From positions 15,587,725-15,651,724 of the forward strand of contig CM071574.1 of assembly GCA_036426205.1 (NCBI GenBank): a stretch of DNA of 64,000 bases. Reading direction: 5' to 3'. This document shows, piece after piece, positions 54,345 to 64,000 of the stretch (positions within the stretch are counted from its first letter, which is position 1; each line of letters begins with the position of its first letter). Below the pieces are notes generated by a model, which was not told the origin of the DNA, did not search any database, and worked only from the letters and a program-made list of their open reading frames with translations. The stretch is from Ascaphus truei. Lineage: Eukaryota > Chordata > Amphibia > Anura > Ascaphidae. Both the position numbers and the translations under genes were made by a program.

Positions 54345-56079
54345 TGTAACAAAAACAATCGGCAAAACAATAGCATGCTTGGATTGCCACTTTAGGGGGT
54401 CATTCATTATATGACAGTAACTGAACATGGTAGTATGCACCCCAACTGAGGCGGTCCATCTCTAATGCAAGTGTGATATTATTGTAAGGAATTGGACTTA
54501 ATGGAATATTAATTGTATTGTTTCTGACAGTTATAGCGCGCACTCTATTGTCATTTTTGTTTTTAAAATATAAATACAGTATGAACTAGACCTAAGACAG
54601 GAAACAGACATTGTCACATTTGAGTGTCCATGCACACTAAAGTGTGCATAAAACGGGCACATTTGCTTAGCCACCAAATGCTTAGTTTGGATAATAATTT
54701 GGTTAGTTATTACCGAAGTAAGTGAGGCTTATGAATTCTGCAGATGGCAGAACACTGCCAAACAATGCATCTAAATCTTCCACTGAAGAGGATATGAATA
54801 TCTGAATCTAAGATCACAGGGCAGAAATGGTTGACTATAGTCCTAATTCTAAGGGCGGACAGAGCACTCTGAGCCGAACAAGAAATAAACTTACCCCATA
54901 ATCCAAGTGTTTATGTATTAGATGCAGAAATTAGCACTTTGGAAATTGATCATCAATTTTATTCATTTTAGGTATGGGCACCTCAAACAATGTGAGAGTG
55001 ACTGTATTTATGCAGGTGAACAAAGCTTTGCTCATCCGAAACAGAGTTTTTTAAAAAATCTATACTACTGTGCCATTACTCAGCCATTACTCAAACAGTA
55101 TCTAATTTGTACCATGGATGTTATTCTTCTTACCACCAACTGTAGCATGACCATGTACTTTAGCATATTGCAACAAATTACAATGAAATGGTTAATACTT
55201 GAGAGAGATGTTTGTGCATGGGTAATAATACTAATGTTACTTAAATGGTTGAACAGTGATCTACCTACAGCTCACTCAATCATGGGTGTGCTATACAAAT
55301 ATGTTGTATTAAGAGAGAGAGAGAAGTCCTAATCATTTGCTGTTGTATAAATACCAAACCTACATTATTGTGTGGTTTGCCAGTGCCACCACAATTAATA
55401 AAATGATAGAAGTTTATTGCAGATGGGTGTGAGGAATAATGGAGCAAGTCTACACTGAGCTGTCATGCATCAGATACTACATCTGTTATGGAAATCAATG
55501 GTAGTTGGGTGCCTTTGTTCATGCTCATCCCTCCCAACAGGGATTTGGCTGAAGTAGATTTTCATGTTATTAAACATGATTTCAAGCTAGGAGAGAGCAG
55601 ATGCTACTGCAGCTTTTGGAACTAATAACCAACCTTCAAGTGTATGACATCCTGTAAGAGGCTGGTACTGTCTGAGACCAATTTCAGCTCAAAGACAATG
55701 CATTCGGTTCAGTTTCTACTTTGCACATGAATGCAGCTGACACCAGACAAGTCTAATGGGCATTATCTTACCTTGAACAATACAGCCCAGACACTGCTAT
55801 GGGTTTCTAGATTAAATTACAATATTCACGTTTAAACAGAAATACCTTGTACATGTTGAGATGATAAAGAAAGGTACTTGGGTCACATTGACTATTTCTA
55901 TTGTATTCCATTGAAAACATGTTGATAAGTATTAATTTTGTTTTGTATATGTAAATGAAATACCTTATTAAATATTCTCCAGATGTCTCAGTTGGAGAAC
56001 TGTATTACTGTCTTTCAGTGGAACCGGCCTACTGCAGAGGCCTCAAGGATAAAGCCTTATGTTTTGAGGAGAATGATTG
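54345..56079. other. AT-rich unassigned sequence
   Basis: A 136 aa frame at 54922 has no domain and low-complexity hydrophobic content; it is not credited. Nothing else recognised. Confidence 0.4.
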
Positions 56080-57670
56080 TGTAGCCCTGGTCTCCAGCAG
56101 CTCCTAGAGACCCCCTCCCTTGGAGCAGTGTGGTCGCGGGTGCCGCCGGAGCCAGCGATGGACCCGACGGCTGCTTCCAAAGGTGGGGGCCAGAGCAGGG
56201 AGTAGCGTGCTACCTCCGAGATGCGGCCGGTTGCCGGGGACGCGATCGGGCCATTGTTAAGGCCGCGGTCGCGTTGCTGCTGTCCCGGCGGCTCGGGAAG
56301 CAGGGCGCCGCCATTGTGAATGCTGTTGCGCATGCGCAGGAGCAAGCTAGCATGGGAGGCCCACAGACAGCTCGCGCATGCGCAGTACAGGACTGTCAGC
56401 CCCCAGGGTGCATAGGGGCAGAGCCACATGACCCCAGGGAGCCAATAGGGCTGGAGGATGACTCTGCAGAAGCAAAGGGATACATAGTGTGAGTTTGGGA
56501 CTACGCAGTTAGTCAGAGCCAGGAGCAGCCAAGGGTACAGGAGTCAGTGACTCCCTGTACTAGGCCCGCAACCCCCAAGGCCTGAGATAGCCCTGACTCA
56601 CCCAGTAGAGTGAGTGTTGCCAGGGACAGCCCTCAGGTTAGGGACCCTGTCACTTACATCAGTTGGAGCTGGGGAGCTGTAGGGGAAGGAAGGGTGTAGG
56701 GAGCGAGTGAAGCTCCCGCACCGCGTAAGGTCCCCTATATCCCAGGTAGGCCCCAACTCACTCTCAGGCTAGTGGGTAATTGACCAGGGACGGCCCTAGG
56801 TTAGGTACCTTATTGTCCGGTCACAGCGGTCAGTGCTGTGAGGGCGGACAAGAGGGCCTAGTGTTAAGTTGCCGTGCGTTGTGGCAAGGGTTAAGATAGG
56901 CTACCCCGTAGGCCCTAGGAGTTTCCCCTTAAGCCATTCCAGGTTGCTGTGCTGTAGGGATGGCCTATAGTACAGCGATTGTCACGTTAGTTCACGGAGC
57001 CAGTTAGGGACTCCCTTGATGCTGCGCAGTGTTCCGAAGGTTGGGCGCAGACTGTTGAGGCAGGGGTTCTGCGTGGGATCGTCAAAGGTGGTGGTTCCGC
57101 TGTCCTTGGTCATCTGATCCTTTTCGAAGCCGTTGCAGATCCGAGCACTGGAGTGCTCGGCAGGTACTCTAACCCTACAAGTGCACCAACGAGCCCAGTA
57201 GTTTAATAGTGACTGCGAAGTCACCCATATCCTATCTCTCTACAAGAGTGTGGGACATTGGGTGGGGATCATATGGACACGGGGTGGGATCACCCAGTGT
57301 TGGGAAGCGTCCTGCGCGACGCCGTAGTCAGTGTCGCCTCTAGAGAGGGACACCCGTTATTATGTTGATAGTATTTGTGTTGTATGCTGTTCCCAAGTGA
57401 AAGTATTAGTTATTATACATTACGGTGTGCGAGTTATTTTGTATGTGTCCTGCGAGGAACAATTCCTGCTCTGCTAGGACCCATCGCAGGTGGAGGCGCT
57501 GCACCGAGCACAAGGTTACTCTTACTCTTAATATAATTGCCCCAGGTTCCCCGTGGCGGAAGCTCAGCCCTCCTGTGAGCTTAACAGGTAAAGCACCACA
57601 CCTGGTAACACTGTATGTTCTCCGCACCCACACTATATCTGCGATTGGGTGGGGTGGAATACCCGTTACA
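56080..57670 (-). mobile_element. Solo LTR, 1591 bp, minus orientation
   Basis: On the plus strand it runs TGTAGCCCTGG to ACCCGTTACA. ATTG flanks both sides (56076-56079 and 57671-57674) as a 4 bp target duplication. It is the inverted relative of 35091-36371: CAATCGCAGATATAGTGTGG on the minus strand parallels CAATCGCATATATAGTGTGG there. The 56110-56430 part is CpG-rich with GCGCATGCGCAG sites, a likely promoter region. Confidence 0.85.
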
Positions 57671-57674
57671 ATTG

Positions 57675-58055
57675 CAAGCTGCCTCAGGGTAGGAAAAGCT
57701 GAGTAGCACCTTTCCTATAAGCATAGTGATCAGTGTGAGTGCTACATGAGAGGCAGTAATTCTCGCTGCTATGGTGATATTCTAAGCTTCTGTTCAAGAT
57801 TTTTGGTTAATATGCTGATGTTTAACACAAATAATATGGGCTGTTACGGTCTGTGTCTTTTTTTAATTTGGGTTTTACAAAAAATAGAGGAAGGATAGTC
57901 TATACACAGATCTAGGCATCTTCATTGCTACCTCTGCTGTGATATGTTAGGATAAAATGTTATTTTCTGCCCCAACATTGCCATTGAATCCTATGGTCAC
58001 CTTGTGATACACTGCATTATACTGGATCTGAAAGGTTATTAAGTAAACATTATCC
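57675..58055. other. Unassigned sequence, no gene
   Basis: Nothing recognisable. Confidence 0.4.
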
Positions 58056-59010
58056 TTTGTTTTCACCCCTCCCTGTAATGCCTTGCTGTCTCTTGTCCCC
58101 TCTTCCGCACCTTACTCTCTCCTCCATCATGCCCTGCTCCTCTTTGCACTCTCTCCTCCCCTCTCTTGGCACTCCCTGCTTTACTGTGTCTGCTCCTCTC
58201 TGTGCACACTACACCCCCTCCTCTCCTATTCATCTCATCTGTCTCCTCCTCTCCTTTCTGTCTTTGTTTCCTCCTACTCACCTTGCTGTCTTTCCTACCC
58301 TCTCTTCGCATTCCTTCTTGCCTCATGTGCACACTGCTCTCCATTCCATCCTCCTTGTCATCCCACTGTCTCCTCTCCTTGCTGTCTCTCACTGTGTCTC
58401 CTCTCCTTGCTGTGTCTCTCTCTGTATCCTCTCCCCTCATTGCTGTCTCTCTTCCCCTCCCTCCTCCAGCATCTGTCTTTTCCTCTCCTTGCTGTCTCTC
58501 TGTTTCCTCCTACTACTGACCTTGCTCTTTTCACTCCCTCCTGCCTGATGTGTACACTACTCTCCATTCCCTCCTCCACATCATCCTTCTATCACCTCTT
58601 CCCCTTCCTGTCTCTCTGTCTCCTCTCAGTGCTGTCTCTCTATCACCCCTATGTGCTGTCTCTCTCTGTCTCCTCCTCTCCCCTCCTTGCTGTCTCTCCT
58701 CCCCTCCTTCCTCCATAATGCTCAGCTTCTCTTTGCACTCCCGTCCCCTCGTTGCACTCTCTCCTCCCCTCTTTACACTCCCTGCCTTATTGTGTCTACT
58801 CCACTCTGTGCACACTACACTCCCTCCTCTCCTACTCATCTGACTTCTTGTCTCTTTGCTGTCTCTCTGTTTCCTCCTCCTCACCTTGCTGTCTCTCCTC
58901 TCCCATGTGCACACTGCTCTCCGCTCTCTCTCTCTCTCTGTCTCCTCTCCCCTCCTTGTTGTCTCTCCTCCTATCCCCATCATACCCTGCTCCACTTTTC
59001 ACTCTCTCCT
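58056..59010. repeat. Kilobase polypyrimidine minisatellite
   Basis: C/T-rich plus strand with loosely repeated TTGCTGTCTCTC, TCTCCTCCCCTC and GTGTGCACACTAC. The long frames on both strands are by-products of low stop-codon density. Confidence 0.88.
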
Positions 59011-59608
59011 CCCCTCTGTTGGTGGTATGTTGGGAGACTAAATGGAGTAGATGGCAGTGCTTGGCCACAATTGTTGGTAGGTAGCGACTGTGGGTGTGAG
59101 ACAGTAGCTATGAGTGCAGGCTATTGGGATGCTTCTTTTGAGAGGTCAGATTTAAGGTTGGTCGGTACTAAATTAGATGGGTTAACACCATTAGCAGGGA
59201 AAGAGGTGACAGGGAGGCGTGGGCAAGAGCAGGTGTGTATATGGCTGGGTCCAGGATTAGGAGAGATAGCCCCGGCAGCAAGGAGGAGGAGTAGAGAGAG
59301 AGAGGAGGTGGGAAGTGGATTTGTGGGGGTGCTTTTTATTGAGGGCTATAGAACATGTTGGGAAAGAGGTGTGTAAATAGTGGTGCAGTGTCTGGGCATA
59401 GGCATAGCTGGAGGGACGGAGAGAGGAAGCTATGCTGATAGAAGGAGAGTGGGGAAGTTGGAGAGAATAGAAAAGTTTACAAAGGAGTGAGGAATCCGCA
59501 AACAGAAAAAGCAATTGTGGCGGCATAAAGAAATAGAGGGAGAGAGGTAGGAGGAGAGTATTCCCAGGTATTGGAGGAGATGAGGAGTAGGATGTGAAAG
59601 AGCAGATG
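59011..59608. other. Purine-rich unassigned sequence
   Basis: GA-rich on the plus strand. No gene or repeat boundary recognised. Confidence 0.4.
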
Positions 59609-59610
59609 TA

Positions 59611-59941
59611 CAGGCATACCCCGCATTAACATACGCAATGGGACCGGAGCATGTATGTAAAGCGAAAATGTACTTAAATTGAAGCACTACCTTTTCCCAC
59701 TTATCGATGATTGTACTGTACTGCAATTGTCATATATGTGCATAACTGATGTAAATAACGCATTTGTAACAGGCTCTATAGTCTCCCCGCTTGCGCACAG
59801 CTTCGGTACAGGTAGGGAGCCGGTATTGCTGATCAGGACGTGCTGGCAGGCGCATGCGTGAGCTGCCATTTGCCTATTGGGCGATATGTACTTACTCGCG
59901 AGTGTACTTAAAGTGAGTGTACTTAAAGCGGGGTATGCCTG
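59611..59941. mobile_element. Tigger/pogo-type MITE, 331 bp
   Basis: Ends CAGGCATACCCCGC and GCGGGGTATGCCTG are perfect 14 bp inverses. TA flanks both sides (59609-59610, 59942-59943). CAGG(C/T)ATACC ends with TA duplication are characteristic of Tigger/pogo elements. No transposase. Confidence 0.9.
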
Positions 59942-59943
59942 TA

Positions 59944-60344
59944 TAAATCAGGCCTGGGAGGGCAGTGTAGCACTCAAGGTGAAACAGCTGCTTAGAAAGT
60001 TAGTATTTAGGTGTGAAAAATTGTCAGAGCATTTACAGTAGAAAGCCAAGTTCTCACATTGTGCATGTTTGATGATAAAGTGCAGAGTCCAATTCTTGTA
60101 TTCTTCATCTCCAATTCACCTCCAATTCAACTCCAATTTGAACTCCACAGACAATTCATATGTGAAAGTTAAGATGTTACATTGCCCACCATTATTGCCC
60201 TCTTATCATTCCTTATTATTGAAAGGAAAATGTAATTATGTAATATGACTTGTAATATGGATTAGAGCAGGGGCACTCAGACTTAAGGTTTGCGAGCCAC
60301 ATCTTAACGTGATCTACCACCACTGAAATTGACAAAAAAAAATT
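59944..60344. other. Unassigned, possible repeat start
   Basis: GAGCAGGGGCACTCAGACTT near 60265 looks like a hAT-type left end. No right partner was confirmed. Confidence 0.4.
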
Positions 60345-60935
60345 CTGTCACTGTCCCCTCTCTCATTGTACTTCTGTCACTGCCCCCTCTATCTGTGTTT
60401 TTCTGTCACTTCCCCCCTCTCTCTCTCTACTCTTGTCACTTACCCCCTCTCTCTGACCTTCTGTCACTATTACCTCTCTCTCTGACCTTCTGTCACTATT
60501 ACCTCTCTCTCTGTCCTTCTTTCACTGTCCCCTCTCTCTCCGTCCTTCTGTCACTGCCCCTCTCTATCTGTCCTTCTGTCACTGTCCCCTCTCTCTCTGT
60601 CCTTCTATCAGTGTCCCCTCTCTCTCCATCCTTCGGTCACTGTCCCCTCTCTCTCTGTCCTTCTGTCACTGTCCCCTCTCTCTCTGTCCTTCTGTCACTG
60701 TCACCTCTCTCTCTGTCCTTCTGTCACTGTCCCCTCTCTCTCTATTTTTCTGTTACTGTCCCCTCTCTCTCTGTCCTTCTGTCACTGTCACCCCTCTCTC
60801 TCTGCCCTTCTGTCACTGTCCCCCCCTCTCTCTGTGTCCTTCTGTTACTGTCCCCTCTCTCTCTGTCCTTCTATCACTGTCCCTCCTCTCTCTCTGTCCT
60901 GTCACTGTTCCCCCTCTCTCTGTCCTTCTGTCAAA
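60345..60935. repeat. 33 bp minisatellite, about 18 units
   Basis: Units are TGTCACTGTCCCCTCTCTCT followed by CTGTCCTTC, with few variants. The unit length is a multiple of 3, so one frame stays open and gives a 413 aa Leu/Ser/Pro repeat protein that is not credited as a gene. Confidence 0.93.
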
Positions 60936-61231
60936 TGTCCCGGGATGGAGTGGTGTCTGGGTGCAGGGATCTCATGGGATCAGGTGGGGGGAAGGTGCGG
61001 ATCTACACAACAGTCTCCCCTCCAGCAACACAGGGGTTAACACAGCTTTCCCTCACCCCTCTCTCTCTCTCACCCCTCTCTCTCCCTCACCCCTCTCCCT
61101 CACATCACCCTCTCTCAAACAGGGCTGGACCCCACAATGGAAATGACCCCGCGATGGGAAGGACCCTGCAGCCAGATGAGGAAGTTGATTACAACTTCTG
61201 GCATGGACTAGGGACAGGAAGTGGGTGGTTA

Positions 61232-61430
61232 GCGGGCTCTGGTTTTTCTCCCCTCCACTGTCGGCAACCATGGGTGGGTGAAGAGGCAGCGCAGGCAGGT
61301 GCTACCAGCAGGCGCCTGGCCCCTCAAGGCGTAGGACCCTCTGCAGCCGCACCGGTAGCGCCTGCCTTCATTGCCTCTTCACCCTCACATGGTTGCCGAC
61401 AGTGGAGGGGGGAAAGCCAGGGCCCGCTAG
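61232..61430. repeat. Foldback hairpin, ~80 bp arms
   Basis: GCTCTGGTTTTTCTCCCCTC..CACTGTCGGCAACCATGGGTG is mirrored by CACATGGTTGCCGACAGTGG..GGGAAAGCCAGGGC, with GAAGAGGCAGCGCAGGCAGG inside. Arms 61232-61315 and 61345-61430. Confidence 0.85.
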
Positions 61431-61904
61431 CCACTGCATCTGTGCATTTCATCGATCTACCTGAAGTGAGCCGGCGGGGAGCGGGAGACCGCGATCAACG
61501 TTCTGAGCAGCCCAGTATAAGAGGAACAAAAAGAATGATTCCTGAGCTCCTACCAATTAGGATAAAATAGTGATCTCATGAATAAGGGTTATTTAATTAA
61601 ACCCTTTGGCCAAAGCGTTATAAGCCTGCAGCCAACGTCAAGGCATAACTGAATTTACTGTATACTCCATAGGGGCATTTTAATATAGTGTCACTGAAAC
61701 ATCATAGGGGTAGGTTTATTGGCTCATTGTAATGCTTGCGCTGCCCACGAGAAAAACAAGACCCCGGTACTGAGGTGGGGAAGTAGTAAACCACGCACCC
61801 ACAGCAGCAGAAGGCGGGTGGCAGGCGGATTGTCAAACATAGCCAGGTCTGGGATGGAGAGAGTGGGCTAGTCGATACTTGCCGAGGTCTTGGAGTATAT
61901 AGTT

Positions 61905-62040
61905 CAGAATAGTCAAAGTCCGTTAGCCGTGGTCTGGGGTTGGAGAGATCAGAATCGTTGAAGTCCGTATAGCCGTGGTCTGGGGTTGGAGAGGTCAGAA
62001 TAGTAGATGTCCATATAGCCGTGGTCTGGGTTGGAGATAT
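61905..62040. repeat. About 61 bp tandem repeat, 2-3 units
   Basis: Units contain AGCCGTGGTCTGGGGTTGGA and TCAGAATAG..GTCC. The units diverge slightly. Confidence 0.8.
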
Positions 62041-62329
62041 CAACAGAGTCAAGGGTAAGCCGGGGTCAAAAACCAGAGAGATTCCAAAGACAAGCCGGGT
62101 CGGTTCACAAAGGGTTAACTGCAAGAAACCACAGCCCAAGGAGCAGGGCACAACAGACGTAGGAGCTCAAGGCTACAAGGAGTTATGCTCAACAAGGTAT
62201 GACAGGAACTGCAGGGTTTAAGGAGCACACTGGAACCAGTAGCAAAGGAGGTGGAGCAGAGGCGCGGCCTCCGTGGAGGCAAGGATTGGCTGCAGGAGAC
62301 AAGTGGGCTAAACAAGTACTTGCCACACA

Positions 62330-62500
62330 GCTAGGGAACAGTGCACGTTGTCACGTGTGCGTGCCACACGCGAGAGAAGCACGGCGCGTTCGAGGGGGTG
62401 GAGCTAAGCTCCGTGGCATTCTAGAAGAGCTGCGCGTGCGCTCTGTAAGTAGAGTGAGGGTGCGCGCACGCGCTGGTGCCAGAGCGGAGGTCTGAGATAA
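62330..62500. other. CpG-rich stretch inside the TIR element
   Basis: GTCACGTGTGCGTGCC, GCACGGCGCGTTCG and GTGCGCGCACGCGC, then GACAGGTAAGGAGG, which reads as a splice donor. Possibly an embedded LTR promoter. No boundaries found. Confidence 0.4.
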
Positions 62501-63404
62501 GACAGGTAAGGAGGGAACACGTCACAAAGGACATATTCCCCGATTCCTTACACATCTGCTTTATATAGCATTTCCTTGGAGGTGTATGTCTCCTCCCTTC
62601 AGGAAATAGCCCCTACCAATTTTCCAATTAGTACAGGTATATTACACTCCAGGGCCAGTCTGCACATCACCCTCCAAGAGTAGGGGAATGTATAAGGCTG
62701 AAAGAAAGAGCAATATATGTAAGTTTTATTATATTCACACCAGGGAATTTGTGCACCCACAGTTTACTCTATAGTAAGGTAACTATGATACTGGCTTTTA
62801 ATTGCACTACTCACAAAAGCATATGCTTTATTTAACCCCTTCAGGGCTTACTTACATTTAACCCCTTCAGGGCTTACTTCCATTTTTCAATAATTACATA
62901 TATTCAGTGTAGGTACCTGCATACGGGTATGCCTTGACGTGGCTGCAGGCTTATAACGCTTTGGCCAACGGGTTTAACTAAATAACCCTTATTAATGAGA
63001 TAACTATTTTATTTTAGCCTAATGGAATCGTTCTTTTTGTTTTTCTATATGTAGGGCCTATCTTTTTACCAGCAGAAAACTTCTATAGGGAAGAGCGCGG
63101 TATTATGTACGTCTGTCACAGGATTAGAGGAAACAGGGGAAGGAAAACTATAAATACAGGCTTAAACCTTTATGATACTGTACATCTGTACAAAAATTTG
63201 TGTGTGCCGAGCATGCGCATTTTAAGTTAAACTTTTGTCTTTTGTCACAGAAATTGTATTTGTGCTGGTGATGTTTTTAATTAAAATCAAAATACAATTT
63301 CATTGACAAAACACAAAATAATTTGACTTAGAACGCGCGTGCTCGGCACCCCCCCCCCTGTATTAGCTATTTTAACTAATTGTGAATTCCACGTTTGTGT
63401 ATGT

Positions 63405-63446
63405 GTTACAGTGTGTGTGGTGTGACAGTGTGTGTGGTGTGGCAGT

Positions 63447-63477
<31 letters not shown>

Positions 63478-63600
63478 GTGTGACACTGTGTGTGTGTGTG
63501 TGCGTGGTGTGACTGTGTGACAGTGTGACAGTGTATGTGTGTGGGACAGTGTGTGTGGTGTGACTGTGTGTGGTATGACAGTGTGTGTGTGTTATCTGCA
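63405..63600. repeat. (TG)n microsatellite with GTGTGACAGTG interruptions
   Basis: TG dinucleotide repeats alternate with GTGGTGTGACAGTG units over about 200 bp. Confidence 0.93.
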
Positions 63601-63639
63601 TGTGTGGCTGGCTGTGTTGTGTGGCTGGTTATGTGGCTT

Positions 63640-64000
63640 TGGTGGGTTCATCTGAGCATGCTCTGGATGCGGAGGGCATCTCTATGCATGCGTTTGCGAC
63701 GCGCACCTGACCACGTGTGCGCATGTGCACGGCTATGCCTGTTTTTGAGCCTGTGCACATACGCTGAATGGGCATAACACTTCTGCGCATGCGCGAGGAG
63801 TGCATGTACACGGCGATGGTCGATCCTGCGCAGGCGCACGGCGCCGTGTTCAACTGTTCATGAGCGCAATGACGGGCGTTGATGCGCTTGTCCACAGTCA
63901 CAGCCGATCCAGACCCGCCGCTGTCTGAGTCCCCCGGCCCAGAGCAGCCCCCACTCTTTCTCCCTCGGTGGAGCTGCGGTCAGAGTCCCCGTCCGTCCAG
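63640..64000. promoter_or_regulatory. CpG-rich block at window edge, candidate promoter
   Basis: Contains TGCGCATGCGCG (63783-63795) and CTGCGCAGGCGCA (63826-63838), both NRF1-like, plus dense CpG continuing to the end of the window. This could be the upstream part of a CpG-island promoter of a gene beyond the edge, or repeat-borne as in the LTRs. Confidence 0.35.

Larger units (their letters stand above)
61515..63045. mobile_element. TIR element, ~1.5 kb, with ~130 bp inverted ends
   Basis: AAAAAGAATGATTCC..GGATAAAATAG..GGCCAAAGCGTTATAAGCC on the left is mirrored by GGCTTATAACGCTTTGGCC..CTATTTTATTTTAGCC..GGAATCGTTCTTTTTG on the right. A related segment occurs near 23805. Inside are a 61 bp minisatellite and a CpG-rich stretch. 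No transposase recognised. Confidence 0.6.

Noticed and set aside
54922..55332. 136-codon plus-strand frame
   Set aside because: No recognisable motif, Cys/Ile/Leu-rich composition as expected from AT-rich random sequence, and no splice signals.
58056..59376. Long frames on both strands of the pyrimidine block
   Set aside because: Same reason: low-complexity sequence with simultaneous open frames on both strands.
60329..61570. 413-codon open frame rich in Leu, Ser and Pro
   Set aside because: It follows the 33 bp minisatellite, whose length is a multiple of three and which lacks stop codons. There is no start context or domain.

Overview
This window is eukaryotic, repeat-dominated, largely non-coding DNA, almost certainly from a vertebrate and most likely an amphibian (probably a frog). 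The inference rests on the mix of elements: MIR-like CORE-SINEs, L2-type LINE 3' ends ending in APHLWNALP and a TTATT or ATAC tail, several hAT MITEs, a tyrosine-recombinase (Ngaro/DIRS-type) retrotransposon, a Penelope-like GIY-YIG fragment, hammerhead ribozyme motifs, several kinds of LTR element, and long TA microsatellites. No complete host gene, rRNA or tRNA gene is visible. The only plausible host pieces are a short terminal exon on the minus strand (39435-39614) and two CpG-rich promoter-like stretches (49400-49745 and 63640-64000).
Layout. 1-12 kb: a TIR element swollen by a 1.5 kb palindrome and containing an assembly gap, then a roughly 4.1 kb unit present twice (2943-7040 and 7708-11763). 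Each unit carries a foldback element with a hammerhead ribozyme, a 1.7 kb LTR-like block with a ~32 bp minisatellite, and TA microsatellites. 12-15 kb: a CORE-SINE, two L2 3' ends in tandem and a hAT MITE. 15.6-23 kb: two very large foldback DNA elements that begin GGGGCYTATGCACTAAGCTC. The second (19226-23010) has an internal CRE plus TATA promoter and mirrored copies of a small exon. 23-30 kb: a hAT MITE with RFX-type palindromes, then a complete LTR retroelement in minus orientation (24203-29242; 630 bp LTRs, 5 bp target duplication, tRNA-Leu-like primer site, polypurine tract). Its recognisable internal coding is a decayed long coiled-coil protein; no pol is visible. 31-38 kb: foldbacks, a kilobase polypyrimidine tract, a 1.28 kb solo LTR and a TIR element carrying a near-perfect 93-bp-arm hairpin. 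41-48 kb: a solo LTR nested in an L2 tail, the decayed Ngaro-type element (gag, RT end, RNase H, recombinase, SGNH hydrolase) and more L2. 48-58 kb: foldbacks, the Penelope fragment and a second 1.6 kb solo LTR in the opposite orientation. 58-64 kb: pyrimidine-rich minisatellites, a Tigger/pogo-type MITE, a 1.5 kb TIR element, a TG microsatellite and CpG-rich sequence at the edge.
There is no operon-like organisation. The common theme is inverted-repeat architecture: TIR elements nested in one another and in TA microsatellites, paired hairpin modules, and self-cleaving ribozyme cores inside foldbacks. The most interesting items are the intact-looking hammerhead ribozyme (3710-3782) with its degenerate relatives, the coiled-coil LTR element without pol, and the promoter-bearing foldback transposon.
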